From: an uncultured Robinsoniella sp. | GTDB taxonomy: Bacteria; Bacillota; Clostridia; Lachnospirales; Lachnospiraceae | Direction: 5' to 3' | Assembly: GCA_900539655.1 (NCBI GenBank) | Contig: UQCR01000011.1 | Span: 1-64,000 of the forward strand | Length of the DNA: 64,000 nt | Shown here: in pieces, positions 16,640 to 26,446 of the stretch | Layout of the letters: each line of letters opens with the position of its first letter | Numbering within the stretch: position 1 is the first letter of the stretch | Translations under genes and position numbers: made by a program | The notes under the pieces: generated by a model | What the model was told of the DNA's origin: nothing | Database searches by the model: none | The model's input: only the letters and a program-made list of their open reading frames with translations

Positions 16640-19045
16640 CTATCCCTCCACCTTTGCATAAAATCCCCGCTCATTCCCCTCAATAAAAAGGCTATCCGTT
16701 ATTGCAAAGCAATCCTCTAAATGAATATCTTCTGAGGAACTGCCTATCATTACTCTGAATTCACCGGCTTCAATCTTCCATCTCATATCTTTATCCAGAA
16801 ACGCCAGCTGTCCGGGCTCCACTGTAAATTTCACCTGCTTCTTTTCTCCAGCCATCAGCGTCACTCTCGCAAATCCCGCCAGTTCCTTAACGGGTCTTTG
16901 TAAACTTGCATAGCTGTCGGAAATATACAGCTGTACCACTTCTGTTCCATCCACAGATCCGGTATTTTTAACTTCGCAGGTTATCATAATGGTTTCATCC
17001 GGAGAAACCTCTTTCGCTTGGATATGCAACGCTGAGTACTCAAACTGCGTATACGACATGCCATAGCCAAAACAATAGCGTGGTGTATGAGGTAAATCCA
17101 CATAATCCTGAAAACCTATGCTGCGTCCCGTATGCCATGCTGATCCCCAGGGATGATTATAATATACAGGCAGCTGTCCGGTGTGGTAAGCAACTGACAC
17201 GGGTAACTTTCCGCATGGATTAAATGCTCCCAGCAGCACTTCTGAGATTGCTTTTGCACCACCCTCAGCCGGTGCCCAGGCCTCCAGTATTGCGTCCAGG
17301 CATTCATCTGCTGTATCACTGGATATGGGACGGCCGTTAAAATGTACGCCCACCATGGGCTTTCCAAGCTTTGCCGCCTCTCTGATAAAATGTTCCTGAC
17401 ACGCCGGAAGATTAATATCTGAACTGTCTACACCTTCCCCCATAGTCGCAATGGAACAGCTGCAATACCTGCCGCCAAGGGTCATAATTACCAGGTCGGC
17501 TGCTGCTGCAATTTCCAATGCTTTCCCATATCCGGATTCATCGCTGCCCGCTGCGGGATAACCGTATGCACTGCTAATTTCCACATTTGGCAGATCTTTT
17601 TTCAGTTGATCCAATAAACTCAGAACATTTGGCTTCTGGAGATTTAATAACTCCATAAATTCTTCTGTCTCATCACTTTGAACCTGAGTTCCCGATATCA
17701 GAACCGCGTCTTTATTCCCTGCAGTTCCTGATTCACCAATTCCTGCAATGGAGTTTGCCACTGCCAGCACTGCTGAAGCCATACTCAAATGGGTATAGTC
17801 ACCAAAGAAGACCCTGGCATTCTCTGCATGACAACCAATAACGGCAATCTTTTTTATACCTCCTTTGAGAGGAAGTATTCCATTATTTTTAAGGAGGATC
17901 AGAGACTCCCTGGCTGCCTGTAAAGCAATTTCCTCTTCATCCCCTGCCAAAAATGTCTGCTTTAATTCCTGACCGTTAAGTGCATATGGATTTTCAAATA
18001 ATCCCATTCTGAACTTCGCAGCCAGCACCCCCAGAACTGCCTCATCTAAACGCTTAATGCCCTTCTCACTATTTTGCAGCCTGATCAATAGTTCATTGTT
18101 AAAAGCCATACGGTTAGGCGTCTCCACGTCCATTCCTGCCAGCAGCGACTGCTCTCCAGCATCTGTATAGCTTTCACAGACATGCTGCACTTCAAGAATA
18201 TTGCTGATTGCACTGTAATCCGAGACGGTCACGCCATCAAACTTCATTTCATCCCGCAGCAGCCCGGTCAGAAGTTTTGCCGATGCTGATGCCGGTTCTC
18301 CATCTAAGCTGCAATAACAAGGCATAATTCCCTTCAGCCCGCTTTCGCTGATTGCAGCCTGAAACGGCTTTGCGTACACTTCACGCAGCAGACGATCCGG
18401 AATTTCCAGGTGTGTACCATGAATACCTCCCTGCGTATGATGGGATCCCAAAAAGTGTTTCGCCACTGCTTCCGACTTTCTTCCTGCACTTTCTCCCTGC
18501 TGAATCCCCCTCGTATAGGCTGCTCCCATTGCGGATACCAATGCTGCATCTTCCCCGTAGGACTCACCTTGCCTTCCCATGCGGGGATCTCTTGCCACAT
18601 CCAGTACGGGAGCTAACGTATGGGTAATCCCCACTGCCCGTTCCTGCCTTGACACAACCTTTGCAATTTTTTCCTCCAATTCAACATCCCAGGATGAGCC
18701 ACGTGCAATTCCAGCCGGGAAACTGACTGCTTCCTGTATAAACGCACCGCATAAGCCTTCCATATGAAAAATCGCCGGGATGTGATGGCGGCTCTGTTCC
18801 ATAATGATTTTCTGAACATCCCGCTGAAAATCAGCCACCGCTTCCAGACTTTCAATATTTCTCATTTCCAGCGTACTGATCTCACCAATACCAATTTTGC
18901 ACTTCTCCTTTACTTCCTCCATGCGATCCTTTGCAGGCAGAAAACAGGTCAGCTGTGCAAGTTTTTCTTCGATGTTCATTTCCTGTAACAGCAATTCTGC
19001 GCGCTTTTCACTGCTCAGTTGCGTATTCCTGTATGATTGATTCAT
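16640..19045 (-). CDS. Glycoside hydrolase family 3 (beta-glucosidase/beta-xylosidase type)
   Basis: About 801 aa, no signal peptide, so it probably acts on imported oligosaccharides. The GH3 N-terminal barrel shows APVLDVARDPRMGRQGESYG and KHFLGSHH, and the nucleophile aspartate is in FDGVTVSDYSAI (about residue 276). The C-terminal alpha/beta domain spans roughly 385-640 (VIMTLGGRYC) and an FnIII-like domain 685-785 (CEVKNTGSVDGTEVVQLY). Full GH3 length. An ATG at 19066 precedes GGAGAAA, which better fits the ATG at 19045 (MNQSYRN). Specificity between glucose, xylose and arabinose is not readable. A 164-bp palindromic repeat follows its stop. Confidence 0.88.
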   Translation of the reverse strand: MNQSYRNTQLSSEKRAELLLQEMNIEEKLAQLTCFLPAKDRMEEVKEKCKIGIGEISTLEMRNIESLEAVADFQRDVQKIIMEQSRHHIPAIFHMEGLCGAFIQEAVSFPAGIARGSSWDVELEEKIAKVVSRQERAVGITHTLAPVLDVARDPRMGRQGESYGEDAALVSAMGAAYTRGIQQGESAGRKSEAVAKHFLGSHHTQGGIHGTHLEIPDRLLREVYAKPFQAAISESGLKGIMPCYCSLDGEPASASAKLLTGLLRDEMKFDGVTVSDYSAISNILEVQHVCESYTDAGEQSLLAGMDVETPNRMAFNNELLIRLQNSEKGIKRLDEAVLGVLAAKFRMGLFENPYALNGQELKQTFLAGDEEEIALQAARESLILLKNNGILPLKGGIKKIAVIGCHAENARVFFGDYTHLSMASAVLAVANSIAGIGESGTAGNKDAVLISGTQVQSDETEEFMELLNLQKPNVLSLLDQLKKDLPNVEISSAYGYPAAGSDESGYGKALEIAAAADLVIMTLGGRYCSCSIATMGEGVDSSDINLPACQEHFIREAAKLGKPMVGVHFNGRPISSDTADECLDAILEAWAPAEGGAKAISEVLLGAFNPCGKLPVSVAYHTGQLPVYYNHPWGSAWHTGRSIGFQDYVDLPHTPRYCFGYGMSYTQFEYSALHIQAKEVSPDETIMITCEVKNTGSVDGTEVVQLYISDSYASLQRPVKELAGFARVTLMAGEKKQVKFTVEPGQLAFLDKDMRWKIEAGEFRVMIGSSSEDIHLEDCFAITDSLFIEGNERGFYAKVEG

Positions 19046-19100
19046 AAGCTTTATTTCTCCATTCATTTTTTACAGATTATCCTGTTCGTTACGGGATAAT

Positions 19101-20015
19101 TCATTCTGTTTCATTCTGTGCAAACAATGCCAGCTTGCAATAAAAGTCTTCCAGCAGCAGCCGATGGTCGATTTGATCATACACCCGGATGGGACGGCTG
19201 GCTCCATGATGTACATAGGTCATATCAGAAGCTATCCGCGGTGCCCGCCGCCACTGATAACTGGCGCTGTCTCCATACAAAAGCACGCCAACCGCAGGAG
19301 AATCACCCAGAATATACCTTTCTCCGGTAAAATAATCCATCTTACGAACACCTTCGCATTGGTTAAATTCATCCAATTGCTCAAACAGATATTTTCCGAT
19401 TTCACCCTGAGGACGAACGCGGTATTCCAGTTCGGCAAGCGTTACCGCTGCCTGCTTATATACATTTTGTGGAATCTGCCACAATTCCATCGGCGAGGCA
19501 AACACAACATTTGCTGCATTGATATCATTCCAGAGATTAAATTCATTTCCTCCGAGAGGATATGGACCTCCTCCAATCCAGACAGCGGTTAGACGCTTTG
19601 CAATTTTAGGCTCCATCAGATAGGCACTTGCCAGATCGGTTATGCCGCCCAGGAACAGTACAAACAAAGGTCGTTCATCCTCTTTAAGTGCTTCTTTTAT
19701 AATAAATTCTGCCCCCTCAGAAATCTCTGGTGTAAGCTCATCCCTTAACGCACTCTGCGCTCCATGGTACAACATACCCTCTTTCTTTAAGCCCATCAAA
19801 TCAAATATTTTCTCCAGTTCAGCATAGCTTCTGTCCACACTGTCCTCTAAGCATCCATAACGTGCGGCAATGAAACCAACATTGTCCAGCTTCGGACTCA
19901 GTAAAGCCTGGACAATGGCATACTGGTCATCGGCTTCATTCTTAGCATCCGTATCAATAATGACCCGAACCTGCTTTTCCTGAGGGATTGTAAATGAATA
20001 ATTACTGTAAATCAT
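19101..20015 (-). CDS. Nucleoside hydrolase-like protein
   Basis: A 304-aa protein of the inosine-uridine nucleoside hydrolase fold. RVIIDTDAKNEADDQYAIVQ holds the D-x-D...D-D calcium/ribose site near residues 19-33. LFVLFLGGITDLASAYL and AVWIGGGPYP match later conserved strands, and NEFNLWNDINAANVVF supplies the last aspartate. Within this superfamily it resembles the DUF1593-like branch found with sugar operons, whose substrate is not established; an N- or O-furanoside is possible. The ribosome site AGGAGGAAG is good. It lies between the transporter permease and GH3 genes, so a role in cleaving an imported furanosyl compound is inferred. Confidence 0.75.
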   Translation of the reverse strand: MIYSNYSFTIPQEKQVRVIIDTDAKNEADDQYAIVQALLSPKLDNVGFIAARYGCLEDSVDRSYAELEKIFDLMGLKKEGMLYHGAQSALRDELTPEISEGAEFIIKEALKEDERPLFVLFLGGITDLASAYLMEPKIAKRLTAVWIGGGPYPLGGNEFNLWNDINAANVVFASPMELWQIPQNVYKQAAVTLAELEYRVRPQGEIGKYLFEQLDEFNQCEGVRKMDYFTGERYILGDSPAVGVLLYGDSASYQWRRAPRIASDMTYVHHGASRPIRVYDQIDHRLLLEDFYCKLALFAQNETE

Positions 20016-20060
20016 CTGTTTCTTCCTCCTGTAATTTAAATCATGTAATAAATAATGCTG

Positions 20061-20960
20061 CTACTCCTTTACACCTCCCAGTGTAATTCCTTTTACCAAA
20101 TATCTCTGGAAAAACGGATAAATGGCCACTATGGGGATGATACCAATCACAGCAATAGACATCCGAATTGTTGTAGATGGCAATTTTACATTCGTCGCCA
20201 TTGCCGCACTGCTCGTTGCTGCAGCGGAAATCGCACGAATATCATTGCTGATATTATTCAATACAATCTGAATGGTATAATACTCCGAACCACCTCTTGC
20301 TGATAAATAGTACAGACCATTCAGCCAGTCGTTCCAGTAGCTTAGAGCCGTCATCAGTCCGATGGTTGCAATGATCGGTTTACTAAGTGGAATCACGATA
20401 GATATTAAGATCCGCACCGCACCGGCTCCGTCTATTCTCGCTGCTTCTTCCAAACTGATGGGAATACTGTTGATAAAATAATTCCGGATCAGTATGATAT
20501 TAAATGCATTCATCATCATATTTGGGACAATTAATGCCCATATGGTATCCTTAATATTCCAGATCTTGTTATAACAGTAGTAAGTGGACACCAGACCTCC
20601 ATTAAACAGCATGGTAAAAATCAATAAAAAGCTTACAATTTTCATCCCCGGAACCCACTGCTTGCTGATGCCATAGGCAAATAAAACGCTGATGAAAAGG
20701 CATGCCACTGTGCCTGCAGCAGTTACAATAATGGTCATCAAATAAGCATGGCCAATCGTCTGCCATTTCATAGCAATGTACTCATATGCTGATAAGCTCC
20801 ATTCCTTTGGGAAAAAAGTAAAACCGTTGACGGATGCCCAGCTATTATCTGTAAATGAGGCAATAATCAAAAGAATGAAGGGTAAGAGTGCAACGGCAGT
20901 TGCAATTATACAGATTGCATTCGTGATGATTTGTGTCCTCATATTTTCTCTTGTTTTCAT
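20061..20960 (-). CDS. Sugar ABC transporter permease (LplC/YtcP type)
   Basis: An inner-membrane permease of the CUT1 class, 299 aa, about six helices. The loop EEAARIDGAGAVRILISIVI is the EAA motif that docks the ATPase. The ending KGITLGGVKE is typical of the LplC/YtcP subgroup, which moves larger or complex oligosaccharides. It pairs with the permease 11 bases upstream. No ATPase is encoded nearby; Firmicute CUT1 systems usually share a distant MsmX-like ATPase. Ribosome site AAAGGAGG. Confidence 0.92.
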   Translation of the reverse strand: MKTRENMRTQIITNAICIIATAVALLPFILLIIASFTDNSWASVNGFTFFPKEWSLSAYEYIAMKWQTIGHAYLMTIIVTAAGTVACLFISVLFAYGISKQWVPGMKIVSFLLIFTMLFNGGLVSTYYCYNKIWNIKDTIWALIVPNMMMNAFNIILIRNYFINSIPISLEEAARIDGAGAVRILISIVIPLSKPIIATIGLMTALSYWNDWLNGLYYLSARGGSEYYTIQIVLNNISNDIRAISAAATSSAAMATNVKLPSTTIRMSIAVIGIIPIVAIYPFFQRYLVKGITLGGVKE

Positions 20961-20971
20961 TTATGCCTCCT

Positions 20972-21913
20972 TTAGAACAGCGCACTGCCTGCCTGATACT
21001 TTTTCACAATCTTATTTGCGATTAAAATTAGGATGAAACCACAGATAGACTGGTACACACTTGCTGCTCCTGCCATTCCGTAATCCGCATTCTTCATCAA
21101 TGCCTGATATACATATACATCTATTGTTCTGGTGAATTCATACAGAGGCCCGCTGTTTCTTGTCACCTGATAAAACAACCCGAAATCAGAACGGAATACC
21201 TGGCCTACACTTAAGATAAACAGCGTAATTACAGTAGGTTTTAATAAGGGCAGCGTGATATATCTGATTTGTTTCCATTTTGATGCTCCATCAATCCGTG
21301 CTGCTTCAAAAAAATCCTGACTGATTCCCACGATACTGGAATAATAGATAATCATACTGTAACCTGCATTTTTCCATGTATTTACAAATATCAGAATCAG
21401 CGGCCAATAAGTCTTATCCTGATACCAATTAACCGGTTTCAACCCTATCGCCGGAAACAATGTCTTGTTCAAGAATCCGCTTTCACTGGATAAAAATGCA
21501 TATCCCAGATAACTGACAACAACCCAACTCATGAGATAAGGCAGTAAAATAAATATCTGGTACAATTTAGAAGTATGCTTTGAACGAATTTCATTAATCG
21601 AAATCGCCAGCAGTATTGCACAAACAGTTCCAATTACAAAAAAGGCTATATTGTAACAAATTGTATTTCTGGTGATAGACCAGGCATCCTTTGATGCAAA
21701 CAGAAACCGAAAGTTATCCAGGCCACTCCAGTCACTTCCAAAAATACCTTTGGTATAATTCATTTTCTTAAATGCTATGACAATGCCAAACATCGGCAAA
21801 TAGTTATTAATCAATAAGTAAATTAATCCTGGCAAAACCATCAGATAAAATGGCAGTACCTTTTTCAGTTCTATTCTCTTCTTAAATGCCGGTAATTTTC
21901 TTTTTCCGATCAT
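20972..21913 (-). CDS. Sugar ABC transporter permease (LplB/YteP type)
   Basis: A CUT1 permease of 313 aa with six predicted helices. LPFYLMVLPGLIYLLINNYLP-type N-terminal helices (conserved NYLPMFGI stretch) place it in the LplB/YteP subgroup. The EAA loop reads DFFEAARIDGASKWKQIRY. It forms a heterodimer with the downstream permease and receives substrate from the lipoprotein encoded upstream. A stable hairpin lies between it and the binding-protein gene, which would allow less permease than binding protein to be made. Confidence 0.92.
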   Translation of the reverse strand: MIGKRKLPAFKKRIELKKVLPFYLMVLPGLIYLLINNYLPMFGIVIAFKKMNYTKGIFGSDWSGLDNFRFLFASKDAWSITRNTICYNIAFFVIGTVCAILLAISINEIRSKHTSKLYQIFILLPYLMSWVVVSYLGYAFLSSESGFLNKTLFPAIGLKPVNWYQDKTYWPLILIFVNTWKNAGYSMIIYYSSIVGISQDFFEAARIDGASKWKQIRYITLPLLKPTVITLFILSVGQVFRSDFGLFYQVTRNSGPLYEFTRTIDVYVYQALMKNADYGMAGAASVYQSICGFILILIANKIVKKYQAGSALF

Positions 21914-21934
21914 GTTAATCTCCTATAATATATC

Positions 21935-21969
21935 GGACTGCTGCAAACCTTCATAAGGAACAGCAGTCC
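21935..21969 (-). promoter_or_regulatory. Hairpin between binding-protein and permease genes
   Basis: GGACTGCTG (21935-21943) and CAGCAGTCC (21961-21969) form a perfect 9-bp stem with a 17-nt loop. No U-run follows on the minus strand, so it looks like an mRNA-stabilising or attenuating hairpin rather than a full terminator, as seen between binding-protein and permease genes of other sugar operons. Confidence 0.55.
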
Positions 21970-21983
21970 TTTCTCATGATAGA

Positions 21984-23660
21984 TTATTTACTTGCTGCCC
22001 ATGCATCAAGCTGCTTTTGGTTTTCAGCAATTATTTTATCAATGCCTGCTGATTTTAGCGCAGCATTAAATTCCGGTAAAGCTTTTTCAGGGTCCAGTGC
22101 TCCTGCATTAAAGCTATAACAATACTGTTCCATTACGGTCTCAACTGCGGCAATTTCCGTGCTTACGCTGCTGGCATTAAAGCTGTAACCCATCGCCGGT
22201 GAATAGCGGCTTTTTGGCAATGCATTTTCATAATCAAGCCATTTTTTACTCAGATCAATATCTGCCGGATAAACCGCCGGCAGGGTCAGGCGATTTCCCC
22301 AAAGCCCGTACACATTACTATAAGGAAGCTGTGTGACGTCATCTGCTAAATATTTAATTACCTGATACTCTCCATTATCTTCCACTACTTCATACTCTTC
22401 TCCTTCAAAACCGTATTGAATTAGTGTACCCGCCTCATTATTTGTAAGTACATAAGCAATCGCCTCTACTGCTTTACCGGGATTTACAGAGGTAATGGGC
22501 ACATTCCAGTTAACATTAGAACCGCCATTCAGCCTGATAAATCCATCAACTGTACGGAACTGGACAACATCCTGACCCCAGGTGGAGTTTGTTGCCAGCA
22601 TACCGCTCTCCGGCTCACAATAACCAAAGCTTCCTAAATAATTTTCTTCCATAGCCCGGTTTGAAAAGTCTGTATCCACTGCCGCATCAGGTGCAATATA
22701 TCCCTTTGCTGCCCAGTCATACATCATCTCACAATATTTCTTATACTCCTCTGTTTCAAAATAATTATAAATAGTTGTATCCTCAAAACTTCTGTTTAAC
22801 ATCAATACGCCGGCTGAAAAACTTCCCGTTAACATGTCGTATTCCTGATAGCTGTAATTCAAAGGCTCATATGTATTATTCCAGGGAGTCATCATATAGA
22901 AATCTTTGCCTTCTCCTTCTTTTACAATTTCGAACATCTTTTCAATTTCTTCTAACGTATAAATTTTATTGTCATCCTGTTCAAATCCATATTTATCACA
23001 ATATTCTTTTTTCATATTGAATCCATAAGTCTGAAACAGTTTGTTTACGCAAGATGGAAGGGAATACAGCTTGCCATCATAATAATTTCCACTGATCCAG
23101 TTTGGCTCAATCTTGCTGCCATACTCCTCCATGTATTCATCCAGCGGTAAAATCAGACCATCTTCAACCAGATTTCCCACACTGGTAAAAGCTGTCAGTG
23201 AAACATCCAGCTGTTCTCCGGATGATATCATCAATGTAGCATCCTGCTGGGAAGTCATAAGATCTGTCGGCACAAAGGTTACATGCACACCAATGTCTTT
23301 TTCCATCATCTCATTCAGCGCGTCTTCCATCCGGTAGAATCCTTCCGTTACCTCGCTGGTTGCCGGATACTGCCAGAAAATCTCTACAATATCTCCATCT
23401 GCTTTCGACTCGGTACCTGACGCTCCTTCTTTCCCTGTCTCTGAACTGCTTTTCGCTGTATCATCCTGAGATGTCACAGCTTCCGTCTTTGATTCATTAT
23501 TTGATTCTTCATTTGTTTTTTTATTTGTTTCTTTATTTGTTTCTTTATTTGTTCCCGCTTTTGTCTCGTTCCCGCTCGTCTCCTTTTGTTGTCCGCATCC
23601 TCCTAAAATACTTACCGCCAGGCTGCTGCATACTAATAAAGCAACTACTTTCCTCTTCAT
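21984..23660 (-). CDS. Extracellular sugar-binding lipoprotein (LplA/YtcQ type)
   Basis: The substrate receptor of the ABC transporter, 558 aa, a long member as usual for this subgroup. The signal peptide runs MKRKVVALLVCSSLAVSILG and ends in a lipobox, LGGC, with Cys22 lipidated. A low-complexity linker of about 60 residues follows, rich in N, K, E and T, built on a 12-bp tandem repeat near 23515-23556. The fold from about residue 90 (IVEIFWQYPATSEV) to the end (KIIAENQKQLDAWAAS) is that of family-1 solute-binding proteins. It has a strong AAGGAGG site and is the first gene after the YesM/YesN-type pair. Confidence 0.9.
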   Translation of the reverse strand: MKRKVVALLVCSSLAVSILGGCGQQKETSGNETKAGTNKETNKETNKKTNEESNNESKTEAVTSQDDTAKSSSETGKEGASGTESKADGDIVEIFWQYPATSEVTEGFYRMEDALNEMMEKDIGVHVTFVPTDLMTSQQDATLMISSGEQLDVSLTAFTSVGNLVEDGLILPLDEYMEEYGSKIEPNWISGNYYDGKLYSLPSCVNKLFQTYGFNMKKEYCDKYGFEQDDNKIYTLEEIEKMFEIVKEGEGKDFYMMTPWNNTYEPLNYSYQEYDMLTGSFSAGVLMLNRSFEDTTIYNYFETEEYKKYCEMMYDWAAKGYIAPDAAVDTDFSNRAMEENYLGSFGYCEPESGMLATNSTWGQDVVQFRTVDGFIRLNGGSNVNWNVPITSVNPGKAVEAIAYVLTNNEAGTLIQYGFEGEEYEVVEDNGEYQVIKYLADDVTQLPYSNVYGLWGNRLTLPAVYPADIDLSKKWLDYENALPKSRYSPAMGYSFNASSVSTEIAAVETVMEQYCYSFNAGALDPEKALPEFNAALKSAGIDKIIAENQKQLDAWAASK

Positions 23661-23803
23661 AAATATCCTCCTTAATAGGTATTTGTTTCTATGCTTTATT
23701 TATACTTTTTTTTGACTCTAAATACCATACTATTTTCAAACTGGAATCTCTCGAAAACGAACTACTTTTTTTACTGCATATGAAAAACGAACCTACTTAT
23801 CGT

Positions 23804-24586
23804 TTAATCTTCTCCACTATATTGGGATGGTGAACACCCAAATGATTTCTTAAACATAGAATTAAAATTAGCATAACTCTTATATCCAACCAGCTCTGAC
23901 ACTGCATTTGCGCTAAGATTCCTGGTCTTTAACAGATCTGCTGCCATCTTCATCCGCTCCGTAATTATATACTGGCCAACGGTTATATTCTTTTCCTTTT
24001 TAAAAATCCGATTTAAATATGCCGGATGTATGAACAGCTTTTCAGCTACTTCATTTAAAGAAAGCGTCTCACTGGACAGGTTCTCTACAATATAGCTTAT
24101 CGCCGCATCCACCGATTTTTCCGTTTTCTTCTGTCCGAAGTTTTCTGTTGCCAGTTCCACTTTTTCCTTTACCGCCTGCCTGCCGTATTCCTGAAATCGG
24201 GCAGACTCCCGTTTATCTTTAATCCGGTTAACTACCTTTAGAACTGCCGCTCCGATATCCTCGTACATAGCAGGCATCAGCAAATAGTCCTGGCAGCCCA
24301 GCTGAATGGCTTCCTTTGCATATTCAAAGCTGGCATGGCAGGTTAAAAAAATACATTCAATCTCCTTTTTGTTCTCCCTGACCCAGCGCAGTACTGCTAT
24401 CCCGTTTTCACCAGGCATCTCGATATCACAGAGCATCAGATCAATGGGATTTTTCTGGATACAAATCTTGGCGGCTTCTGCATCATAAGCGGTAAATACC
24501 TCTTCCACTCCATACTGCTCCCATGGAATATCTGTTTTCATTGTCTCAACTGTTAAAATAGCATCATTAATCAATAGTAACTTCAT
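23804..24586 (-). CDS. AraC-type response regulator (YesN-like)
   Basis: A two-component response regulator of 260 aa. The receiver domain (1-120) has the phosphorylated aspartate in LMLCDIEMPGENG (about residue 54) and the threonine/lysine positions in FLTCHASF and LLMPA. The usual acidic pair is N-D (LLINDAIL) in place of D-D, and the late lysine is replaced by M, so phosphorylation may be altered. The C-terminal AraC domain (160-258) shows LNEVAEKLFIHPAYLNRIF and YANFNSMFKKSFGCSPSQY. Its start overlaps the kinase gene by 20 bases. It probably activates the binding-protein promoter downstream. Confidence 0.9.
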   Translation of the reverse strand: MKLLLINDAILTVETMKTDIPWEQYGVEEVFTAYDAEAAKICIQKNPIDLMLCDIEMPGENGIAVLRWVRENKKEIECIFLTCHASFEYAKEAIQLGCQDYLLMPAMYEDIGAAVLKVVNRIKDKRESARFQEYGRQAVKEKVELATENFGQKKTEKSVDAAISYIVENLSSETLSLNEVAEKLFIHPAYLNRIFKKEKNITVGQYIITERMKMAADLLKTRNLSANAVSELVGYKSYANFNSMFKKSFGCSPSQYSGED

Positions 24587-26228
24587 TTTCTACCTCCAAA
24601 TTGTATGGGAATTGTATGATCACAGAGGTCATTTCCCCCTGTACTGACATTATTTCTATTGTTGCTTCCGGACCATAAAAATGCCTTAATCTCCGTATGG
24701 AATTGGATAATCCGATGCCAGAGGTAAAATTCTCCGGCTCTGTGTCTCCCTGCAGCAACTTCCTGCATTTTTCCAGGGATTCCCCGCTCATGCCATTGCC
24801 GTCATCCGTAATCTGGAAGACCACTTTTTTATCCACATATCGTCCTGTAACCGTTATATGAAGCATGGTTCCCTGCTTTACTCCATGCTTAACTGCATTT
24901 TCAATAAAATTATGTATCAGCAGCGGCGGAACCCTGACATATTGTACCTCCGGTTCTATTTGATACTCTGCTTCCACGTTTCCCGAATAATTGATGCAAA
25001 CCATCTTCACGTAACCCTGAATCAGCTTAAGCTCCTTGGGAAAAAGCTCTAATTCCTTGTCACTTCTAAAAATATACCGAAAATATTCTGAGAGGTATAT
25101 GATAATCTGCTGAACCGCAGTCATCTCTTTACGCTGTGACAGGGTATAAATCAGGTTAAACGTATTCAGAAGAAAATGGGGCCTAATCTGCAGCTGCAGA
25201 TTGCGAAGTTCTATTTTCTGCCTTGCAATTTCCTTTTCATACCCTTCAATCCGAAGGGCCTTGATGTTATCCGCCATCTGGTTAAAAGACTGGTATGCTT
25301 CTATATACTCCACAGAATTAGCTTTATCAGTAATTCTGTAGTCCTGATTGCCCTTTTTGATCTGGCGGTGTGCATGATTTACTATTTTCAACGGCTTTAT
25401 TAAAATGATCTTCAAAAAAATAAACAAAAGCGGTATTAAGGCCAAATATAGAAATGCCATTGTCTGCAATGCCGTGACATATTTAGATATTCCGCCTACA
25501 ATTTCACTTTTCTTTACACTGATCGATAAATTAAGCTTCTTCAAATTCGCTGTAACAACAATGCGATCCCTGGTATTCGAAGGGCTTTTACCCTCTGACA
25601 AATCAATTGAATAATCGGTATAGCTCAATCTGTGTTCCAGTTTCTTTATAAGTGCATCCAGATTAAACCATCCTCCATAGACCATACTTTTTTGCTCCAC
25701 TATTAGAAACAAATATTTATACGAATTAAATTCATAAATATGCCACCCACCTGTGATTCCGTCATCCAGCTGTTTTTCTATAAATTCATTCATCGTATGG
25801 TACAGTTTATTACTATCCTTAGGGTTTTCATCATAGACAACCACATCTTTCATCTTCTTCATATAGTAAAAATAGCCGTCTCCACCATCCGTCATGCTGC
25901 CCATAGATTTCAGGCTAAAATATAATTTCTGTTTTGAACTTTGATATGTATAATTATTTTCTTCCTGAAGTTTCATTTGGATACAATCCGGATTCTTGGT
26001 TAAAAAATAATATAATAAGGTATGGGTATTCGTCATCTGGGTCTCGATTTCCGACGTAAAAGTATCCGCCAGAGTCTGGGCGGACATTTTATTTTGGTTT
26101 ACCATGGTATCAATCACCTTCTCATTGGCGATAATGGCAATCAGATTCAGTGGCAGCACCAATACCAGCATAAGCAAAATAACCTTAGTTGATATGGAGT
26201 TAAACAAATGGCAAACTCTCTTCCTCAT
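24567..26228 (-). CDS. Sensor histidine kinase (YesM-like)
   Basis: A membrane sensor kinase of 553 aa. A first membrane helix (ISTKVILLMLVLVLPLNLIAI) precedes an extracellular sensing domain (about 40-260) and a second helix (FLYLALIPLLFIFLKIILI). HAMP follows (about 285-335), then the His_kinase domain with LQIRPHFLLNTFNLIY, whose histidine is the phosphosite (about 356), and an ATPase with NFIENAVKHG and GNGMSG. This is the YesM plan, in which a sugar or its binding protein is sensed outside. Ribosome site AGGGAGG. It is cotranscribed with the regulator, overlapping by 20 bases. Confidence 0.93.
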   Translation of the reverse strand: MRKRVCHLFNSISTKVILLMLVLVLPLNLIAIIANEKVIDTMVNQNKMSAQTLADTFTSEIETQMTNTHTLLYYFLTKNPDCIQMKLQEENNYTYQSSKQKLYFSLKSMGSMTDGGDGYFYYMKKMKDVVVYDENPKDSNKLYHTMNEFIEKQLDDGITGGWHIYEFNSYKYLFLIVEQKSMVYGGWFNLDALIKKLEHRLSYTDYSIDLSEGKSPSNTRDRIVVTANLKKLNLSISVKKSEIVGGISKYVTALQTMAFLYLALIPLLFIFLKIILIKPLKIVNHAHRQIKKGNQDYRITDKANSVEYIEAYQSFNQMADNIKALRIEGYEKEIARQKIELRNLQLQIRPHFLLNTFNLIYTLSQRKEMTAVQQIIIYLSEYFRYIFRSDKELELFPKELKLIQGYVKMVCINYSGNVEAEYQIEPEVQYVRVPPLLIHNFIENAVKHGVKQGTMLHITVTGRYVDKKVVFQITDDGNGMSGESLEKCRKLLQGDTEPENFTSGIGLSNSIRRLRHFYGPEATIEIMSVQGEMTSVIIQFPYNLEVENEVTID

Positions 26229-26398
26229 AAATAATTCCTCCCTTTTCAGGTTAATTACAGCAACCTTGAAACCAGTTATACATACTTTGGGTTCCTGATT
26301 TGCATTTACCCTTAGTTTATCATACCTTGACCAAAAAACCGAGTAATAATCTCTTTTGAAATTAAAATATCATACATTATAAAGTAACAAAAAAGAAA

Positions 26399-26443
26399 AA
26401 AACCTCTTTTAAAAGACTAATTTATAGTCAGATAAAAGAGGGT
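26399..26443 (-). terminator. Terminator of the acetyltransferase gene
   Basis: AAACCTCTTTTA and TAAAAGAGGGTTT pair across a loop of about 20 bases. It lies just past the stop of the gene at 26447, and A-rich sequence to its left gives a U-run on the minus strand. Confidence 0.7.
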
Positions 26444-26446
26444 TTA

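Noticed and set aside
23515..23556. Tandem 12-bp repeat as a mobile or regulatory element
   Set aside because: It encodes the N/K/E/T-rich linker after a lipoprotein signal, a common low-complexity feature.
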